Part shown: positions 20,000-28,412 of the stretch, in pieces
Position numbering within the stretch: the stretch's first letter is position 1
Layout of the letters: each line of letters opens with the position of its first letter
Assembly (NCBI GenBank): GCA_963752815.1
Contig: CAVVZI010000015.1
Location: 1,426,001 to 1,490,000, forward strand
Length of the DNA: 64,000 bases
Source: Sva-07 sp963752815
GTDB taxonomy: Bacteria; Actinomycetota; Acidimicrobiia; Acidimicrobiales; Ilumatobacteraceae
Reading direction: 5' to 3'
Notes under the pieces: model-generated
What the model saw: only the letters and a program-made list of their open reading frames with translations
Told to the model about the DNA's origin: nothing
The model's database searches: none
Made by a program: the position numbers and the translations under genes

Positions 20000-20499
20000 G
20001 CGCACGGAGTTGGAACAAGGCGGTGAAACGCTGGCCGGGGTGGCTGGCACTCGTGTTCGTCGTCGCCGGGTTCCTCGCCGTCGGCGCGTTCCGATCGACC
20101 GGGCCGGAGACGCCGGCGGACCGCGTCGATGCGATCGCCGCTCGGGTGGCCTGTCCGATCTGTGACGGCGAGAGCGTCTACGTGTCGCAGAACAACGCAT
20201 CGCGGGCCATCCGCAGTCAGATCGGCGACCTCGTGGCCGAGAACGACCTCAGCGACGACGACATCATCGCCTTCATCGAGACCCGGTACGGCGCCGAGGT
20301 GCTGCTCGTCCCGCGATCGTCGGGCTTCGACGCGCTGATCTGGGTGTTGCCGGCCGTCGGGTTCGTGTGCGGGGTGGCGGGGCTCGCCGTGGTGTTCCGC
20401 CGCTGGAAGCGTGAAGCGGCCGCCACCACCGACCCCACCGATGCCGATCGTGCGCTGGTCGCGGAAGCGATGGCCGCTTCCGGTGACCAGACCGAGTGA
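19996..20499 (+). CDS. ccmH: Cytochrome c maturation thiol protein CcmH/CycL
   Basis: A 167-residue protein with membrane helices near residues 14-34 and 110-132. The family motif LRCxxC appears as ARVACPICDGESV, followed by QNNASRAIRSQI and the VARYG-like IETRYGAEVLL block. CcmH acts with CcmG and CcmF in apocytochrome reduction and ligation. The ATGA overlap with ccmG supports the start. Confidence 0.92.
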   Translation: MSARSWNKAVKRWPGWLALVFVVAGFLAVGAFRSTGPETPADRVDAIAARVACPICDGESVYVSQNNASRAIRSQIGDLVAENDLSDDDIIAFIETRYGAEVLLVPRSSGFDALIWVLPAVGFVCGVAGLAVVFRRWKREAAATTDPTDADRALVAEAMAASGDQTE

Positions 20500-20503
20500 C
20501 GGC

Positions 20504-21301
20504 GTGAGCCAGGTCGATCTCGATCAGCTCGCCGAACGCGAGGAGGAACGCCGGTTCCTGCTGCGTTCGCTCGCCGACCTCGAGCGCGAACACGACGCCG
20601 GCGACATCGACGACGGCGACTACGCCACCTTGCGCGACGGCTACACGGTGCGTGCCGCCGCGGTGCTGCGCGAGATCGAGACCGGACGGTCGCAGCTGGC
20701 CCCGAAGGCGCCGCGCCGCTGGGGTCGCACGGTCGCCGTCGCCGCGGTCGTCGTCGCCGCGGCGGTCGGCATCGGTTTCGTTCTCGCCGGAGCGTGGGGG
20801 GAGCGGCAGAACGGCCAGGAGATCACGGGGTTCACCCCGGGCGACGATGCCCGCGTGCTGATGACCAACGCCCGCCAAGCGATGAACCAGGGCGACTACA
20901 CCCTCGCCAACTCGCTGTTCGGCCAAGTGGTGCAGATGGAGCGCGATCAGGGGCGCGACAACGCCGAGGCGATCGCCTACTTCGGGTGGACGCTCGCCCT
21001 CGTCTCCGTCGGCGACCCCGACACCGAGGCGGTCGCGGCACGGCTCGATGCCGCCCAACTCGCCCTCGGGCAGGCGATCGAGATCGAGCCCGACTACGCC
21101 GACCCGTACTGCTTCCAGGCGATCGTCGAGTACCAGTTCCGGGAGGATGCGGCCGCGGCGCTGCCGTTCGCCGAGCAGTGCCAGGCCAACAATCCGCCGA
21201 GTGAAGTCGCCGACCTGATCGACGCGTTCGTCGACGACATCCGCGCCGGCACCGACCCGAACGCCACCGACCCCGCCACCCCCAGCACCACCACCCCCTG
21301 A
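20504..21301 (+). CDS. CcmI-like TPR protein
   Basis: A 265-residue protein. The N-terminal LAEREEERRFLLRSLADLE, then HDAGDIDDGDYATLRDGY, is the CcmI/CycH opening, here before a single membrane helix (about residues 77-97). An outer region of tetratricopeptide-like helices follows (bases 20850-21200), then an acidic, Thr/Pro-rich tail. CcmI-type proteins bring apocytochrome c to the CcmF/CcmH ligase. The GTG at 20504 lies 4 bases after the ccmH stop. It is the last gene of the operon, followed by a 60-base palindrome. Confidence 0.8.
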   Translation: MSQVDLDQLAEREEERRFLLRSLADLEREHDAGDIDDGDYATLRDGYTVRAAAVLREIETGRSQLAPKAPRRWGRTVAVAAVVVAAAVGIGFVLAGAWGERQNGQEITGFTPGDDARVLMTNARQAMNQGDYTLANSLFGQVVQMERDQGRDNAEAIAYFGWTLALVSVGDPDTEAVAARLDAAQLALGQAIEIEPDYADPYCFQAIVEYQFREDAAAALPFAEQCQANNPPSEVADLIDAFVDDIRAGTDPNATDPATPSTTTP

Positions 21302-21310
21302 CCGCTCCAC

Positions 21311-21370
21311 CCATCGTTTGCGTCGGGATTTCTGAGGACCGGTCCTCAGAAATCCCGACGCAAACGATGG
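21311..21370. repeat. Palindromic repeat family R, copy 2 (perfect 60-base palindrome)
   Basis: Thirty-base arms meet with no loop; every base pairs. The outer arm is CCATCGTTTGCGTCGGGATT and the inner stem TGAGGACC/GGTCCTCA. It lies between the end of the ccm operon and the convergent SixA gene, where it would also serve as a terminator for both strands. Confidence 0.92.
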
Positions 21371-21423
21371 TTTGGGACTGTCGGATCGGGCCCGTCGGAT
21401 CGGGTGGGTCGGATAGGCAGGGG

Positions 21424-21891
21424 TCAGGTGGGTGGGGGCCAGACGGTGGCGGTGACGACCCGATCGTCCTTGCGCCGCAGGACCCACACGCTGGCCTTAC
21501 GCCAGTCGGGTTCGGTCTTGAGCTGCATCCCGCGGCGAACGAGGGCCTCGACCGTTGCCGGGATCACGTCGCCGTGGCTGCACAGCACCGCCCCGTCCTT
21601 CACCTCGGCGATCAGGTCGAGCACACCCTCGAACGCCGAGTCCTCGAGCAGGCGGTCGTCGGGCCGTATTGCCGAGTGGACCGCGACTGCGAGCGGTTCG
21701 AGCGTCTGCATGCAGCGCACGTACGGGCTCGACACGAGTTCGCCGACGTCCTTCTTCGCCAATCGTTTGCCGAGCGCCTCGGCCTGCTTCCACCCCGACT
21801 TGCTCAACGGCCGTTCGATGTCGTCGCCCGTCCACACGCGCCGTTCGCCGGCCTTGGCGTGCCGAACGAGGTAGACGAGCGAATGTGCCAT
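21424..21891 (-). CDS. SixA-like histidine phosphatase
   Basis: A 155-residue phosphatase of the histidine phosphatase superfamily. The catalytic motif is LVRHAKAGERR, followed by the second basic segment SSPYVRCMQTLEP and the late catalytic His in VLCSHGDVIPA. The short length and RHAKAG motif fit the SixA branch, whose E. coli member dephosphorylates HPr-like phosphohistidine; the substrate here is unknown. It starts 4 bases after the upstream DUF4328 gene ends. Confidence 0.88.
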   Translation of the reverse strand: MAHSLVYLVRHAKAGERRVWTGDDIERPLSKSGWKQAEALGKRLAKKDVGELVSSPYVRCMQTLEPLAVAVHSAIRPDDRLLEDSAFEGVLDLIAEVKDGAVLCSHGDVIPATVEALVRRGMQLKTEPDWRKASVWVLRRKDDRVVTATVWPPPT

Positions 21892-21895
21892 GTGG

Positions 21896-22747
21896 TCAGC
21901 GTTCGTTCGTGAGCCGCATGTGACGTGCGGTGAGCTGGCGCACGAGGATGATCCACACGACGGCGGCAGCGACGTTCACCGCCGCGGAGACCACCCCGAA
22001 GGCCCCGAAGTCGTCGAGGCTCTCGGCCAGCGATTCGAGGCTCCCGGAGTTCAGGCCGCCGTCGAGGAACGACCCGACCGAGAAGAGGAGGAGGAAGATC
22101 GGGGCGATGCCGTACAGCACGAGCCACGCCCAGATGAACGGGTTGTCGGCGGTACCCCGCCAGCTCTCGGTGTCGTTCGGGTCGGTCGGATCCGACCCCT
22201 TCCACAGCTCGCGCAGCACGAGGAACGGGATGATGTACAACACGAACGGCGGCAGCATCCAGCCGAAGATCGCGAACAGCGGGCTCCACAACGTGTCGCG
22301 GCCGAAGGCCCGCACGTTGGTGGCGATCCGGTACATCCAGATCACGGTGACGATGAAGATGGCGATCGTGGCGAGCCCGGTGACCAGTTGGACGGCGTTG
22401 ACCGGTCCGATCGCGTTGCGGAACTCGTCGTCGCTCAGCTCGCCGTCGAGGAACTTGCGGGCGTCGTCCGCCACGGCCGCGGTGAGGATCGTCGTGAGCA
22501 CGGTGGCGATCGCCGCGATGACCGTGAGGGTGACGATGGCGAGTGACAATCCGCGGACGCGTCGGAGGGCGGCGAGGGGTGTCGGCGACGATCCGTAGGC
22601 GACGTATCCCGGTGGCGGCGCAGGAGCGGACGGCGGCGGGGTCAGCGAGGCCGGCGGTGCGGGTGGGGCAGGTGGCGGTGGGGGAGACGGTGGCGGCGGG
22701 GGAGACGGGGGCGGAGCGGCGCTCGGCGGTGGAGGAACGTCGGACAC
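21896..22747 (-). CDS. DUF4328-type membrane protein with proline-rich N-terminus
   Basis: A 283-residue protein. The first 50 residues are dominated by Pro with Ser and Ala. Five or six hydrophobic segments follow, with WMYRIATNVRAFGR, PLFAIFGWMLPPFVLYIIP and FLVLRELW, the signature blocks of the DUF4328 family common in actinobacteria. Function is unknown; the proline-rich end may bind partners. It is probably co-transcribed with the downstream phosphatase. Confidence 0.8.
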   Translation of the reverse strand: MSDVPPPPSAAPPPSPPPPPSPPPPPAPPAPPASLTPPPSAPAPPPGYVAYGSSPTPLAALRRVRGLSLAIVTLTVIAAIATVLTTILTAAVADDARKFLDGELSDDEFRNAIGPVNAVQLVTGLATIAIFIVTVIWMYRIATNVRAFGRDTLWSPLFAIFGWMLPPFVLYIIPFLVLRELWKGSDPTDPNDTESWRGTADNPFIWAWLVLYGIAPIFLLLFSVGSFLDGGLNSGSLESLAESLDDFGAFGVVSAAVNVAAAVVWIILVRQLTARHMRLTNER

Positions 22748-22843
22748 TGCGGCGAGGCTAGCCCCGTCGTGTCAACAGGGCGCGGCGACCGGCCGGTCAC
22801 GAGGCACAGCGAGCCGGGCACCCGGTCGGGCACAATTGACGGC

Positions 22844-23455
22844 ATGGGTTTCTTCGACCGCAACCGCGCCAACCTCGTGAAGCAGGGCATCGACCCCGCC
22901 CGCCTGCCGCCCGGGCAGTACACGACCGACCGGTTCCCCGTCCTGCACGTCGGCGACATCCCTGACTACGAACCCGGCCAGTGGGACCTGTCGATCACCG
23001 GGCTCGTCGACGAGCCCTTCACCATCACGCTCGACGAACTCCGGTCGATGCCGTCGATCACACCGATGTTCGACATTCACTGCGTCACCAAATGGAGCAA
23101 GTTCGACACGACGTGGACCGGCGTGCGAGTCCGCGACCTGTTCGCTCGCGCCGGGGTCCGGCCGGAGGCGACGCACGTCATGGAACACGCCGAGTTCGGC
23201 TACACGACGAACATCCCGCTCGTGGACATCACGACCGACAACGCGATCATCGCCTTCGCGTACGAGGGTGGATCGATCCCCGACGAGCATGGTGGTCCGG
23301 TGCGGGTGGTCGTGCCGCATCTCTACTTCTGGAAGTCGGCGAAATGGGTGCGCTCGCTCGAGCTGATCGCCGGCGACGCCCCGGGCTTCTGGGAGCAGAA
23401 CGGCTACCACATGTACGGCGACCCGTTCCGCGAGCAGCGCTTCACGAACGACTGA
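22844..23455 (+). CDS. Sulfite oxidase-like molybdopterin protein
   Basis: A 203-residue protein with only the oxidoreductase molybdopterin domain. DIHCVTKWSKFDTTWTGV contains the Cys expected to ligate molybdenum, and GGPVRVVVPHLYFWKSAKW is the second conserved block. It lacks a twin-arginine signal and the C-terminal dimer domain of true sulfite oxidases, as in the short cytosolic YedY-like proteins of actinobacteria. The substrate is unknown. The ATG at 22844 begins MGFFDRNR, a typical opening of this subgroup. Confidence 0.87.
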   Translation: MGFFDRNRANLVKQGIDPARLPPGQYTTDRFPVLHVGDIPDYEPGQWDLSITGLVDEPFTITLDELRSMPSITPMFDIHCVTKWSKFDTTWTGVRVRDLFARAGVRPEATHVMEHAEFGYTTNIPLVDITTDNAIIAFAYEGGSIPDEHGGPVRVVVPHLYFWKSAKWVRSLELIAGDAPGFWEQNGYHMYGDPFREQRFTND

Positions 23456-23457
23456 AT

Positions 23458-23517
23458 ACGTCTTCGTTCCGGTGTGGGTCCCGGGTTCCGGGACCGACGA
23501 CGGAAAGAAGCGTCGTT
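23458..23517. terminator. Bidirectional terminator-like hairpin
   Basis: A core inverted repeat GGTCCCGG-GTT-CCGGGACC at 23477-23495 is enclosed by weaker outer pairing. It lies between the converging molybdopterin protein and DNA polymerase genes. Confidence 0.45.
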
Positions 23518-23523
23518 CGGCGA

Positions 23524-25249
23524 CTACTTGGCGTCGGACCAGCGGGCGATCACGCTGATGTCGGCGACGAAGCGGACGCGCGGCCCGGCAGCCGCACCGA
23601 GCCAGCGATGGGCGGCCTCCTGCAACCAGTCGTCGAGCCCGCGGGCCACGGCGTCGCCCGCCTCGGTCGGTGCGTGCACCACGAGTTCGTCGTGGAGGCA
23701 CAGGACGATGCGCGCCCGGTCGTCGACCGCAGGGAGGCGGGCCCGCACGACCGCGGCCCAGGTCTTGAAGAACTCGGCGGCCGCGCCCTGCACCATCGCA
23801 TTGCGGCCGTAGCGCCCGCGCGCGGCAGCCCGGGAACGGCCCTCGGCATCGGACGCGTCGATGCTGCTGGCCCCCATCCGTACGAGCCGGCCGCCGCGGG
23901 TCCGGAGATCGTTGCCGCCCTCGGCCGAGCGCGCCGCGTCGGCGAGGTAGGCCATGGCGACCGGGAAGTTGGTCTCGAGGCCGCGCAACGCCTCCGCGCC
24001 CCGGCCGGTCGTCTGTCCGTACATCGCGCCGAGCACGGCAACCTTGGCGATGTCGCGATCGACGCCCAGCCGGGCCGCCACCGGCGCGTACATGTCGCTG
24101 TCCTGCGTGGCCGCCGCGAGCGCCTCGTCACCGGATACGGCGGCGAGGATCCGCGGCTCGATCTGCCCGAGGTCGGCGCGGACGAAAACATGTCCCGGCT
24201 CGGCCACGATCGCGGGGCGGAGATCGGCAGGCATGTTGTGCAGGCCGACGGTCGCCGTCATCCGTCCCGCGGCGCCGTCCGATCCCGACCAGCGGCCCCG
24301 CAGCCGGCCGTCGCCGCCGACGTTGGCGTCGAGCCAGGCGTACCCGAACGTCGTCGAGATCCGCTCGGCCTTGCGCCATGTGAGCAGGTCGTCGACGAAC
24401 GGATGGTCGCCGCGCAACTCCTCGAGCCGCCACGCCCGGGTGTCCGACACCTCGATGCCGACCCGTCGCAGCAGTGCCTTCACGTTGGCCGGATTGCGGA
24501 GATCGAGCCGTTGGTCGACCGGGATGTGCCGGAGCACGCGTTCGTCACGCTCGACGGCGAGGGCGTGAGCGTGCGCCGCGTCGGCCGGCCGCGGACCGAT
24601 GAAGCCGGCGATCAGGGCCTCGGCGACGGCGAGATCGATCGGCAGCCCATCGTGTTCGAGCTCGGCGCACAGCGATTCGGCGGCCGACTCGGAATAGACG
24701 CGTGGCGGTCACGGTCGCCGCGTCGCCGACGGCACGCACCAGCTCCTGCTGACGGAGGAAGCACTCGGCGGCCAGCTGGGCATGGCGCGTGATACGACCC
24801 GGTGTGACGTGCCAGCCGCCGGCCAGCCACTCGGGTGACAGGTGACCCGACACGTGGATCGGGTCGTCCTCGTCGACCGCCTCCGCCGCAGCGCTGAAGA
24901 GGTCCGGCGCGCCGGCGGGCTCGGGAGCCGACGCGCCGTCGAGGCCATGGCAGTTCGCCCAGATCGCCGCGGGCGAATTCCGCCAGCCACCCACGAGGAG
25001 CCGATGGACGGCACCGAGATCCCACGAGCGCGCCGGACGGACGTCGACGGCGACCAGTGCCCGTGGTGTCGACTCTGGCCACCACACCCAGCGGGGAGAA
25101 TCGTCGCGTTCGATCCGTCCGATCGTTCCGGCGACCTCGGGCCAGTCGATCCATATCGGGGAGAAATCGGTCGGTGAGCGGGGATCGTCGATCGGGACGA
25201 TCGCCGCGCCGACGCCCTCGGCCATCGCGATCGCGAGCGGGCGGGTCAT
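23524..25249 (-). CDS. Bifunctional 3'-5' exonuclease/DNA polymerase (family A), frameshifted near 24705
   Basis: About 574 residues of the short actinobacterial family A polymerase. Motif A is ADLGQIEPRILAAVSGD, motif B is in VAVLGAMYGQTTGRGAEAL, and motif C is LCLHDELVVHAP. The N-terminal third is the exonuclease-like region, less conserved and with no 5' nuclease domain. Two frames are needed: removing one base at 24704-24705 on the plus strand joins AATVTARVYSESAAESLCAEL. Such proteins are thought to serve repair rather than replication. The start overlaps the stop of the upstream zincin gene by 4 bases, supporting co-transcription. Confidence 0.87.
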
Positions 25250-25584
25250 CCCCAGCCGAGTTCGTCGAGCCGATCGTCGTCGATGCCGGCGGCGTGCGCC
25301 ACCTCGTGGATCACGGTGATGAACACCTCGTCGGCCAACTCCTCGATGTCGTCACACGCGTCGCACAGCGCGAGCCGGTAGATCGAGATGATGTCGGGCC
25401 CTTCGATGCCGCTGCGATCGGTGTGCGGCACTCCCTGGTACAGCCCGAGCAGGTCCGGTTCTTCATGGTTGCGTTCGCGCACCTGCACCACGACGTTGTC
25501 GAGCACGTGATCGAGTTCGGGCGGCAAGGCGTCGAGGGCCTCGCTGACCATCCGGTCGAATCGATAGCGCGGCACCGGATCCAT
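25246..25584 (-). CDS. Zincin-like metallopeptidase (PF06262 type)
   Basis: A 112-residue protein with VFITVIHEVAHAAGIDDDRL, the HExxHxxG zinc motif plus a downstream acidic residue of the small metallopeptidase family related to DUF1025. The length and GPDIISIYRLAL strand match. No signal peptide is present. Family members are widespread in actinobacteria with little known biology. It overlaps the DNA polymerase start by 4 bases. Confidence 0.85.
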   Translation of the reverse strand: MDPVPRYRFDRMVSEALDALPPELDHVLDNVVVQVRERNHEEPDLLGLYQGVPHTDRSGIEGPDIISIYRLALCDACDDIEELADEVFITVIHEVAHAAGIDDDRLDELGWG

Positions 25585-25675
25585 CGGTCAATGATGCCGC
25601 GAGACGAGGCAGCCGCTCGGCCGACGTCGACTGTCGCGACGAGACTCGCGGTGAGGCCGAGCCAATCGTTACGGC

Positions 25676-26827
25676 TCAGAGCACCTTGAGGGCGTCGCTG
25701 TAGACCTTCTTCGGCCGCATGTCGACGGCGATCTGCCGGGCGATCTCGTGGAACGTCCGACCCGCCTCGGAGTCGGGATCGACGGCGGTGATCGGCTTGC
25801 CGTCGTCGCCGCCCTGGCGGAGTTCGGGCAGCAGCGGGAGGCGTCCGAGCAACGGGACACCGAGGTCGTCGGCGAGTGCCTGACCGCCGCCGGCGCCGAA
25901 GATCTCGTACCGCTTGTCGTCGTCGCCGGTGAACCACGACATGTTCTCGATCACACCACGCACCGGCAGGTTGACCTTGGCCGCCATCGCCGCTGACAAC
26001 GCGGCCACCTTCTGGGCGGCCGGCTGTGGTGTGGTGACGACGAAGACCTCGCCGCGGGGCAGGTATTGCGACAGCGACAGCGCGATGTCGCCGGTGCCGG
26101 GAGGCATGTCGACGAGGAGGAAGTCGGGTTCGTCCCAGTACACGTCGGTGAGGAACTGCTCGAGTGCCTTGTGCAGCATCGGGCCGCGCCAGATGACCGC
26201 CTGGCCCTCCGGGATGAAGTAGCCGATCGAGATGCACCGGACGCCCCAGGCTTCGGGCGGAATGATCATCTCGTCGATCACCGTGGGGTCGCGATCGGCG
26301 CCGAGCATGCGCGGGATCGAGTAGCCGTAGATGTCGGCATCGACCACGCCGACCGAGTACCCCTGCTGGGCGAGGGCCACCGCGACGTTGGCCGTGACGC
26401 TCGACTTGCCGACACCGCCCTTGCCCGAGGAGATGAGCAGTGGACGGGTCTTCGAGCCGTTCTGGGCGAACGGGATGATGCGGCCCTCGGCGTGACCGTG
26501 GGCCGGCGCCTGGCCGGCGGTCGCCGCAGAATCGCCATGGAGGCTCTTGCGCAGTTCCTCGCGCTCGCCGTCGGTCATCACGGTGAACTCGAGGTCGATC
26601 GAGTCGACGCCGTCGAGTTCGGTCGCCGCGTCGGACACGCGCCGCTGGATCTCGTTCTTGAGGGGACAGCCGGGGACCGTGAGCGCGATGAGCACGCCGA
26701 CCACACCGTCTGGACGGATGTCGACGCCGCGGAGCATGCCGAGATCGACGATCGAGCGGTGCAGTTCAGGGTCCTGGACCGGCCGCAGTGCCTCGACGAC
26801 CTGCGCTTCCGTGACGGGGGTGGCCAT
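25676..26827 (-). CDS. Mrp/ApbC iron-sulfur carrier ATPase
   Basis: A 383-residue protein. The N-terminal 90 residues form a MIP18/DUF59 domain (VVEALRPVQDPELHRSIVDL), followed by a P-loop NTPase with the deviant Walker A GKGGVGKSS, and VDADIYGYSIPRML and DMPPGTGDIALSLSQ. Mrp proteins bind and pass on iron-sulfur clusters. It is divergent from a SufR-like regulator across 86 bases holding several TTCGG half-sites, which suggests shared iron-sulfur-responsive control. Confidence 0.93.
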   Translation of the reverse strand: MATPVTEAQVVEALRPVQDPELHRSIVDLGMLRGVDIRPDGVVGVLIALTVPGCPLKNEIQRRVSDAATELDGVDSIDLEFTVMTDGEREELRKSLHGDSAATAGQAPAHGHAEGRIIPFAQNGSKTRPLLISSGKGGVGKSSVTANVAVALAQQGYSVGVVDADIYGYSIPRMLGADRDPTVIDEMIIPPEAWGVRCISIGYFIPEGQAVIWRGPMLHKALEQFLTDVYWDEPDFLLVDMPPGTGDIALSLSQYLPRGEVFVVTTPQPAAQKVAALSAAMAAKVNLPVRGVIENMSWFTGDDDKRYEIFGAGGGQALADDLGVPLLGRLPLLPELRQGGDDGKPITAVDPDSEAGRTFHEIARQIAVDMRPKKVYSDALKVL

Positions 26828-26848
26828 TGGTCCATTGTGGCGACGGTG

Positions 26849-26895
26849 TTCGGCAATTACACCGAATTTCCACTACGCGCATAGGGACAATTCGG
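26849..26895. promoter_or_regulatory. Candidate operator between mrp and the SufR-like gene
   Basis: Three related half-sites: TTCGG at 26849-26853, CCGAATT at 26862-26868 and AATTCGG at 26889-26895. The first two make TTCGG-N8-CCGAA and the last two a wider inverted repeat. Location between divergent genes suggests a regulator site; which protein binds is inference. Confidence 0.4.
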
Positions 26896-26913
26896 CTCGG
26901 TTAGAATCCGGTC

Positions 26914-27690
26914 ATGGCGTCGAGCCCGTCGTTCACTGCAACCGTGTCGGCGATCACCGACGCGTTCGGTGATCCGACCCGCCGTTCGATCTACCTGTTC
27001 GCCCGCGACCACTCCGATCCGCGCCGGGCGCCCGATGTCGCCGGCGAACCGGTCGACATCGGTGTCACCGCCTCGATGGTCGCCGCCGAAGTGGGCGTGC
27101 ACGCCAACGTGGCCCGCCACCATCTCGACAAACTCGCGGCAGGTGGGTACCTCGAGGTGATCAGCGGCCGTGTCGCGGGTGCCGGTGCCGGCCGCCCCTC
27201 CAAGCGTTACGTCGTCGTCGCCGATGCCGTGCGGATGAGCGATGTCGACTTCCCCGTGCGCAGCGACGACCTGTTGCTGTCGCTGCTCGGGCGCGCGCTC
27301 GACCGACTCCCGCACGACGAGGCAGAACAGATCGCCGAGCAGGTCGGCCAGGAATACGGCCGGGCGATGGCCAACGGTCTCACCGGTGACGCGCTCACGG
27401 CGGGCCGTCGATCGCTGCGATCGGCGATGCAGGCGGTGGCCGACGCGCTCACGGCGCACGGGTTCGCGGCGCACGCCGAGGGCCGCAACGACCAGCTGCG
27501 GATCATCAACAACCACTGCCCGTTCGGTGAGGTCGCCACCGACCACCCGGTGATCTGCGCCGTCGACCGAGGCATGGTCAAGGGGATGCTCGGCGCGCTC
27601 GTCGATGTCGACGGTGCCGGCGAACTCGGCGACGTCACCACCGAGTCGAGCTTCGCCCGCGGCGACACGTTCTGCGCCACCGCTGTCTAG
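26914..27690 (+). CDS. SufR-like iron-sulfur-sensing regulator
   Basis: A 258-residue regulator. An N-terminal winged helix (FGDPTRRSIYLFARDH; VGVHANVARHHLDKL; RPSKRY wing) precedes a C-terminal domain with three Cys: NNHCPFG, HPVICAVDR and FCATAV near the end. The first two are spaced as in the SufR cluster-binding site. SufR proteins repress iron-sulfur assembly genes when they hold a cluster. Divergent placement from mrp, itself an iron-sulfur carrier, supports this role. No suf operon is in the window. Confidence 0.8.
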   Translation: MASSPSFTATVSAITDAFGDPTRRSIYLFARDHSDPRRAPDVAGEPVDIGVTASMVAAEVGVHANVARHHLDKLAAGGYLEVISGRVAGAGAGRPSKRYVVVADAVRMSDVDFPVRSDDLLLSLLGRALDRLPHDEAEQIAEQVGQEYGRAMANGLTGDALTAGRRSLRSAMQAVADALTAHGFAAHAEGRNDQLRIINNHCPFGEVATDHPVICAVDRGMVKGMLGALVDVDGAGELGDVTTESSFARGDTFCATAV

Positions 27691-27699
27691 TTGTTGCGT

Positions 27700-27764
27700 G
27701 GGGTCAGGCACCGCGCGACAGCTGCGGGGCTTCGCCGACCAGTTGTCGCGCGGAGCCTGACCCC
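27700..27764. terminator. Bidirectional hairpin, repeat family C copy 1
   Basis: Arms of 24 bases with two mismatches (GGGGTCAGGC-N-CCGCGCGACA) around a 17-base loop, between the converging SufR-like and DJ-1 genes. Part of the arm recurs at 28451-28489. Confidence 0.6.
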
Positions 27765-27769
27765 TTGAT

Positions 27770-28412
27770 TCAGTGGCGGTGTTGGGCGTACTCGATCACC
27801 CGGGTGACGACGTCTTCGCTCGCCTTGGCGGTCGAGCCGCTGTCGAACGGCGGCTGCGGGTCGTACTCGATCATCAGCTGGCACGCCTCGGCGGCGGTGC
27901 GGTCGACCAGCACCTCCACGAGTCGTAACGCCATGTCGATGCCGCTCGACACGCCGGCGGCGGTGATGATCCGGCGGTCGAGGTGTTCCACGACACGGTC
28001 GCTCGTGGGGATGGCGCCGTATTCGGCGAGCGTGCCGAGCATGCTCCAGTAGGTGGTGGCGGTGAGGCCCTCGAGGAGCCCGGCCGCGGCGAGAACCAGC
28101 GAACCGGTGCAGACCGACGTGGTGAAGGTGGTCGTCTCGTGCGCGGTCCGCACCCAGTCGAGTACCCGCTCGTCGTGCATCAACGGCCGCGTGCCGACGC
28201 CGCCCGGAAAGACGAGGATGTCCGGGCTGGGGGTAGTCCTCGAACGTCCCGTCGATCTCGATGCCGAGCATCGAGTTGTCGGATCGGACCACGCCGCGTT
28301 CGTGGCCGATGAACGTGATGTCGAAGTCGGGCACCCGCTGGAGCACCTCGTACGGCCCGATGCCGTCGAGCGCGGTGAAATTCGGGAACAAGGGGATGAC
28401 GATCTGGGTCAT
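27770..28412 (-). CDS. DJ-1/PfpI family protein, frameshifted near 28222
   Basis: About 213 residues. The start MTQIVIPLFPNFTALDGIGP and the nucleophile elbow SVCTGSLVLAAAGLL, with its reactive Cys, are typical of the GlxA-like DJ-1 branch. The first frame fails after EDYPQP. Deleting one C from TCC at 28222-28223 gives PQPDILVFPGGVGTRPLMHD, the conserved PGG loop, leading to the stop at 27770-27772. Such stand-alone proteins include isonitrile hydratases and glyoxalase III-like enzymes; the substrate is unknown. It overlaps the GlxA regulator by 4 bases, so the two are coupled. Confidence 0.85.
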
